Source: Ahrensia sp. (GTDB taxonomy: Bacteria > Pseudomonadota > Alphaproteobacteria > Rhizobiales > Rhizobiaceae). Taken from it: DNA of 7,057 nt. Of this stretch, positions 5,418 through 7,057 are shown piece by piece (position 1 is the first letter of the stretch; each line of letters opens with the position of its first letter). The translations under genes and the position numbers were made by a program. The DNA lies in contig QILU01000022.1 of the NCBI GenBank assembly GCA_003233475.1, positions 1 through 7,057 on the forward strand. The letters are read 5' to 3'. The notes under the pieces were generated by a model. The model did not search any database, was not told the origin of the DNA, and saw only the letters and a list, made by a program, of their open reading frames with translations.

Positions 5418-6764
5418 ATGTTCAAAAAGGTATTAATTGCCAACCGGGGCGAAATTGCACTGCGAATTTTGCGGGCCTGCAAGGAAATGGATATTGAAAC
5501 GGTTGCGGTTCATTCCACCGCAGACGCGGATGCCATGCATGTGCGACTGGCTGACCAAAGTGTTTGCATCGGCCCGCCGGCCTCGCGCGATTCCTACTTA
5601 AAGGTGCATGAAATAATCGCGGCCTGTGAAATTACCGGCGCGGATGCCATTCATCCAGGGTATGGATTCCTGTCCGAAAACGCCAAATTTGCTGAAATCC
5701 TTGAGGCCCACGACATAACCTTTATTGGCCCCAGCGCCGAGCATATCAGGATAATGGGCGACAAAATAATGGCAAAACAAACCGCGGAGAAGCTGGGAAT
5801 TCCGGTTGTTCCCGGTTCCAGCGGCGCGGTAACTGAAGTTGACGATGCGCGCCGGATTGCCACCCACATCGGCTATCCTGTGATAATCAAAGCCGCTTCC
5901 GGAGGCGGGGGCCGCGGTATGTGCGTGGTCAACAATGAAGCGGAAATGGAAACCGCACTTCAAACCACCCGCACCGAAGCAGGGGCCGCGTTTGGCGATG
6001 ATTCCGTCTATATCGAAAAATACCTCGCCAACCCCCGGCACATTGAAGTTCAGGTTATGGGTGATGGCAAAGGCAAAGGCGTGCACCTTGGGGAACGCGA
6101 TTGTTCTCTGCAACGCCGTCACCAGAAAGTTTTTGAAGAAGCCAATTCCCCTGCCCTCAACTCAGAGCAACGGGAACGAATTGGTAAGATTTGTTCAGAC
6201 GCAATAGCCGGACTTGGTTATTCCGGTGCGGGCACTATTGAATTTTTGTACGAAAACGATGAGTTCTATTTCATTGAAATGAACACCCGTTTGCAGGTTG
6301 AACACCCTGTTACTGAGATGATTACCCGAATTGATCTGGTAAACGAGCAATTGCGCATCGCATCAAATCTGGGCCTTTCATTTGAACAATCGGACGTAAA
6401 ATTTCAGGGCCACGCAATTGAATGCCGGATTAACGCGGAAAACCCCCGAACATTTGTGCCTTCACCCGGCGAAATTACCAATTATCATCCCCCCGGAGGA
6501 CTTGGGGTTCGGGTCGATTCGGGCGTATTCACCGGCTATAAAGTTCCGCCTTATTATGACAGTCTGATCGGAAAATTAATCGTGGTGGGACGAACCCGTG
6601 CTGAATGCCTTAATCGTCTGCGCCGTGCGCTGGATGAATTTGTGGTGGGTGGAATTGAAACCACCCTGCCCCTGTTTCAAGATCTTGTTCGCAACAAGGA
6701 TGTGATTGCAGGCAATTATAACATTCACTGGCTGGAAAAATATCTGGCCAATAAAAAGGACTAA
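5418..6764 (+). CDS. accC: Biotin carboxylase subunit of acetyl-CoA carboxylase
   Basis: This 448-residue ATP-grasp enzyme uses ATP and bicarbonate to carboxylate the biotin on AccB (E. coli AccC is 449 residues). The N-terminal domain begins KKVLIANRGEIALRI, with AIHPGYGFLSEN at 78-89. The ATP-grasp core shows Lys116, Lys159, the glycine-rich lid SGGGGRGM (161-168), Glu200-Lys201 and His208. QRRHQKV (232-238) follows, then metal-binding Glu275 and Glu287, Arg291, and QVEHPVTE with Glu295. CRINAEN holds Arg337. No key residue is missing and both ends are intact, so the enzyme should be active. Its ribosome binding site is weak (AGG overlapping the accB stop), so translation may depend on ribosomes arriving from accB. 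aat begins 9 bases after the stop. Confidence 0.98.
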   Translation: MFKKVLIANRGEIALRILRACKEMDIETVAVHSTADADAMHVRLADQSVCIGPPASRDSYLKVHEIIAACEITGADAIHPGYGFLSENAKFAEILEAHDITFIGPSAEHIRIMGDKIMAKQTAEKLGIPVVPGSSGAVTEVDDARRIATHIGYPVIIKAASGGGGRGMCVVNNEAEMETALQTTRTEAGAAFGDDSVYIEKYLANPRHIEVQVMGDGKGKGVHLGERDCSLQRRHQKVFEEANSPALNSEQRERIGKICSDAIAGLGYSGAGTIEFLYENDEFYFIEMNTRLQVEHPVTEMITRIDLVNEQLRIASNLGLSFEQSDVKFQGHAIECRINAENPRTFVPSPGEITNYHPPGGLGVRVDSGVFTGYKVPPYYDSLIGKLIVVGRTRAECLNRLRRALDEFVVGGIETTLPLFQDLVRNKDVIAGNYNIHWLEKYLANKKD

Positions 6765-6773
6765 GGTAAGAAA

Positions 6774-7057
6774 ATGTCGGGTGTTGATGACCTGATGATG
6801 GAAATTACGCCGCAGGTTTTGTTAAAAGCCTATGCTTGCGGAATATTTCCTATGGCAGAATCCGTCGACGACCCGGGCCTGTTCTGGGTGGAACCGGAGC
6901 TGCGCGGTATAATTCCATTGGATGAATTCCACATTCCCAGCCGTTTGGCGCGCACCGTTCGCCAACAGGTTTTTGAAGTCAGGTTTGACACTGCCTTTAC
7001 CGATGTCATTCGCTTTTGCGCAGAAGATACCCCTGAACGCAAAAGCACCTGGATCAA
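6774..7057 (+). CDS. aat: Leucyl/phenylalanyl-tRNA-protein transferase (N-terminal part, cut by window end)
   Basis: The enzyme moves Leu or Phe from its tRNA onto the N-terminal Arg or Lys of a protein, marking it for ClpS/ClpAP degradation (the bacterial N-degron pathway). Ninety-four codons are visible of a usual 200-240. The family pattern is clear: [20 protein letters not shown] (11-30), then [15 protein letters not shown] (36-50), [10 protein letters not shown] (52-61), [13 protein letters not shown] (67-79) and the start of the STWI(N) motif at the window edge. ATG 6774 is preferred because AAGGTAAG lies just upstream, overlapping the accC stop. An ATG pair at 6795-6800 could also serve, removing seven residues. 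The 9-base gap to accC makes it the fourth gene of the aroQ operon. Confidence 0.94.
   Translation, partial: MSGVDDLMMEITPQVLLKAYACGIFPMAESVDDPGLFWVEPELRGIIPLDEFHIPSRLARTVRQQVFEVRFDTAFTDVIRFCAEDTPERKSTWI

Noticed and set aside
5598..6122. 174-codon minus-strand open frame inside accC
   Set aside because: It is antisense to the most conserved part of biotin carboxylase and shows no family features.
1..7057. Possible mobile element, phage, defence or toxin-antitoxin system
   Set aside because: No transposase, integrase, nuclease, long terminal repeats, CRISPR repeats or small paired genes were seen, and all complete genes but the TfoX-domain protein have clear housekeeping or envelope roles.

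Overview
The window reads as ordinary chromosomal DNA of an alphaproteobacterium of moderate GC content. Three things point to that group: the gene order aroQ-accB-accC-aat, the DsbA/Com1-type oxidoreductase with a ScsC-like N-terminal helix directly upstream of it, and the helicase tail ending in a short VPAFML-type motif. I cannot resolve the order or genus. There is no sign of a mobile element, CRISPR array, tRNA, rRNA or foreign island.

Layout: (1) Bases 1-60 are the last 19 codons and stop of an unidentified plus-strand gene. A gap of about 180 bases follows, with a weak hairpin. (2) Bases 244-1650 encode a complete RhlE-like DEAD-box RNA helicase with a long lysine-rich tail. (3) It converges on a small minus-strand TfoX N-terminal-domain protein (1647-2000), and the two stop codons overlap by four bases. 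(4) A divergent intergenic region of about 190 bases separates that gene from a plus-strand run. The run starts with a secreted M48 metalloprotease with C-terminal TPR repeats (BepA-like), followed 30 bases later by a periplasmic DsbA-family thiol oxidoreductase. (5) After a 78-base gap with a candidate promoter come aroQ (type II dehydroquinase), accB (biotin carboxyl carrier protein), accC (biotin carboxylase) and the first 94 codons of aat (leucyl/phenylalanyl-tRNA-protein transferase), with gaps of 33, 11 and 9 bases.

Working together: the protease and the oxidoreductase look like a cell-envelope protein-quality pair. The accB/accC products form the biotin carboxylase half of acetyl-CoA carboxylase, which starts fatty acid synthesis. 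AroQ serves the shikimate pathway, and Aat tags proteins for the N-degron pathway. The helicase probably remodels structured RNA or ribosome precursors.

I looked for a hidden or novel system and did not find a convincing one. The best leads are the protease-oxidoreductase pairing, the conserved-looking helicase tail with an in-phase slippery heptamer before it, the unusual CIFC active site plus C-terminal cysteine pair of the oxidoreductase, and the two non-ATG starts that face each other across the divergent intergenic region.
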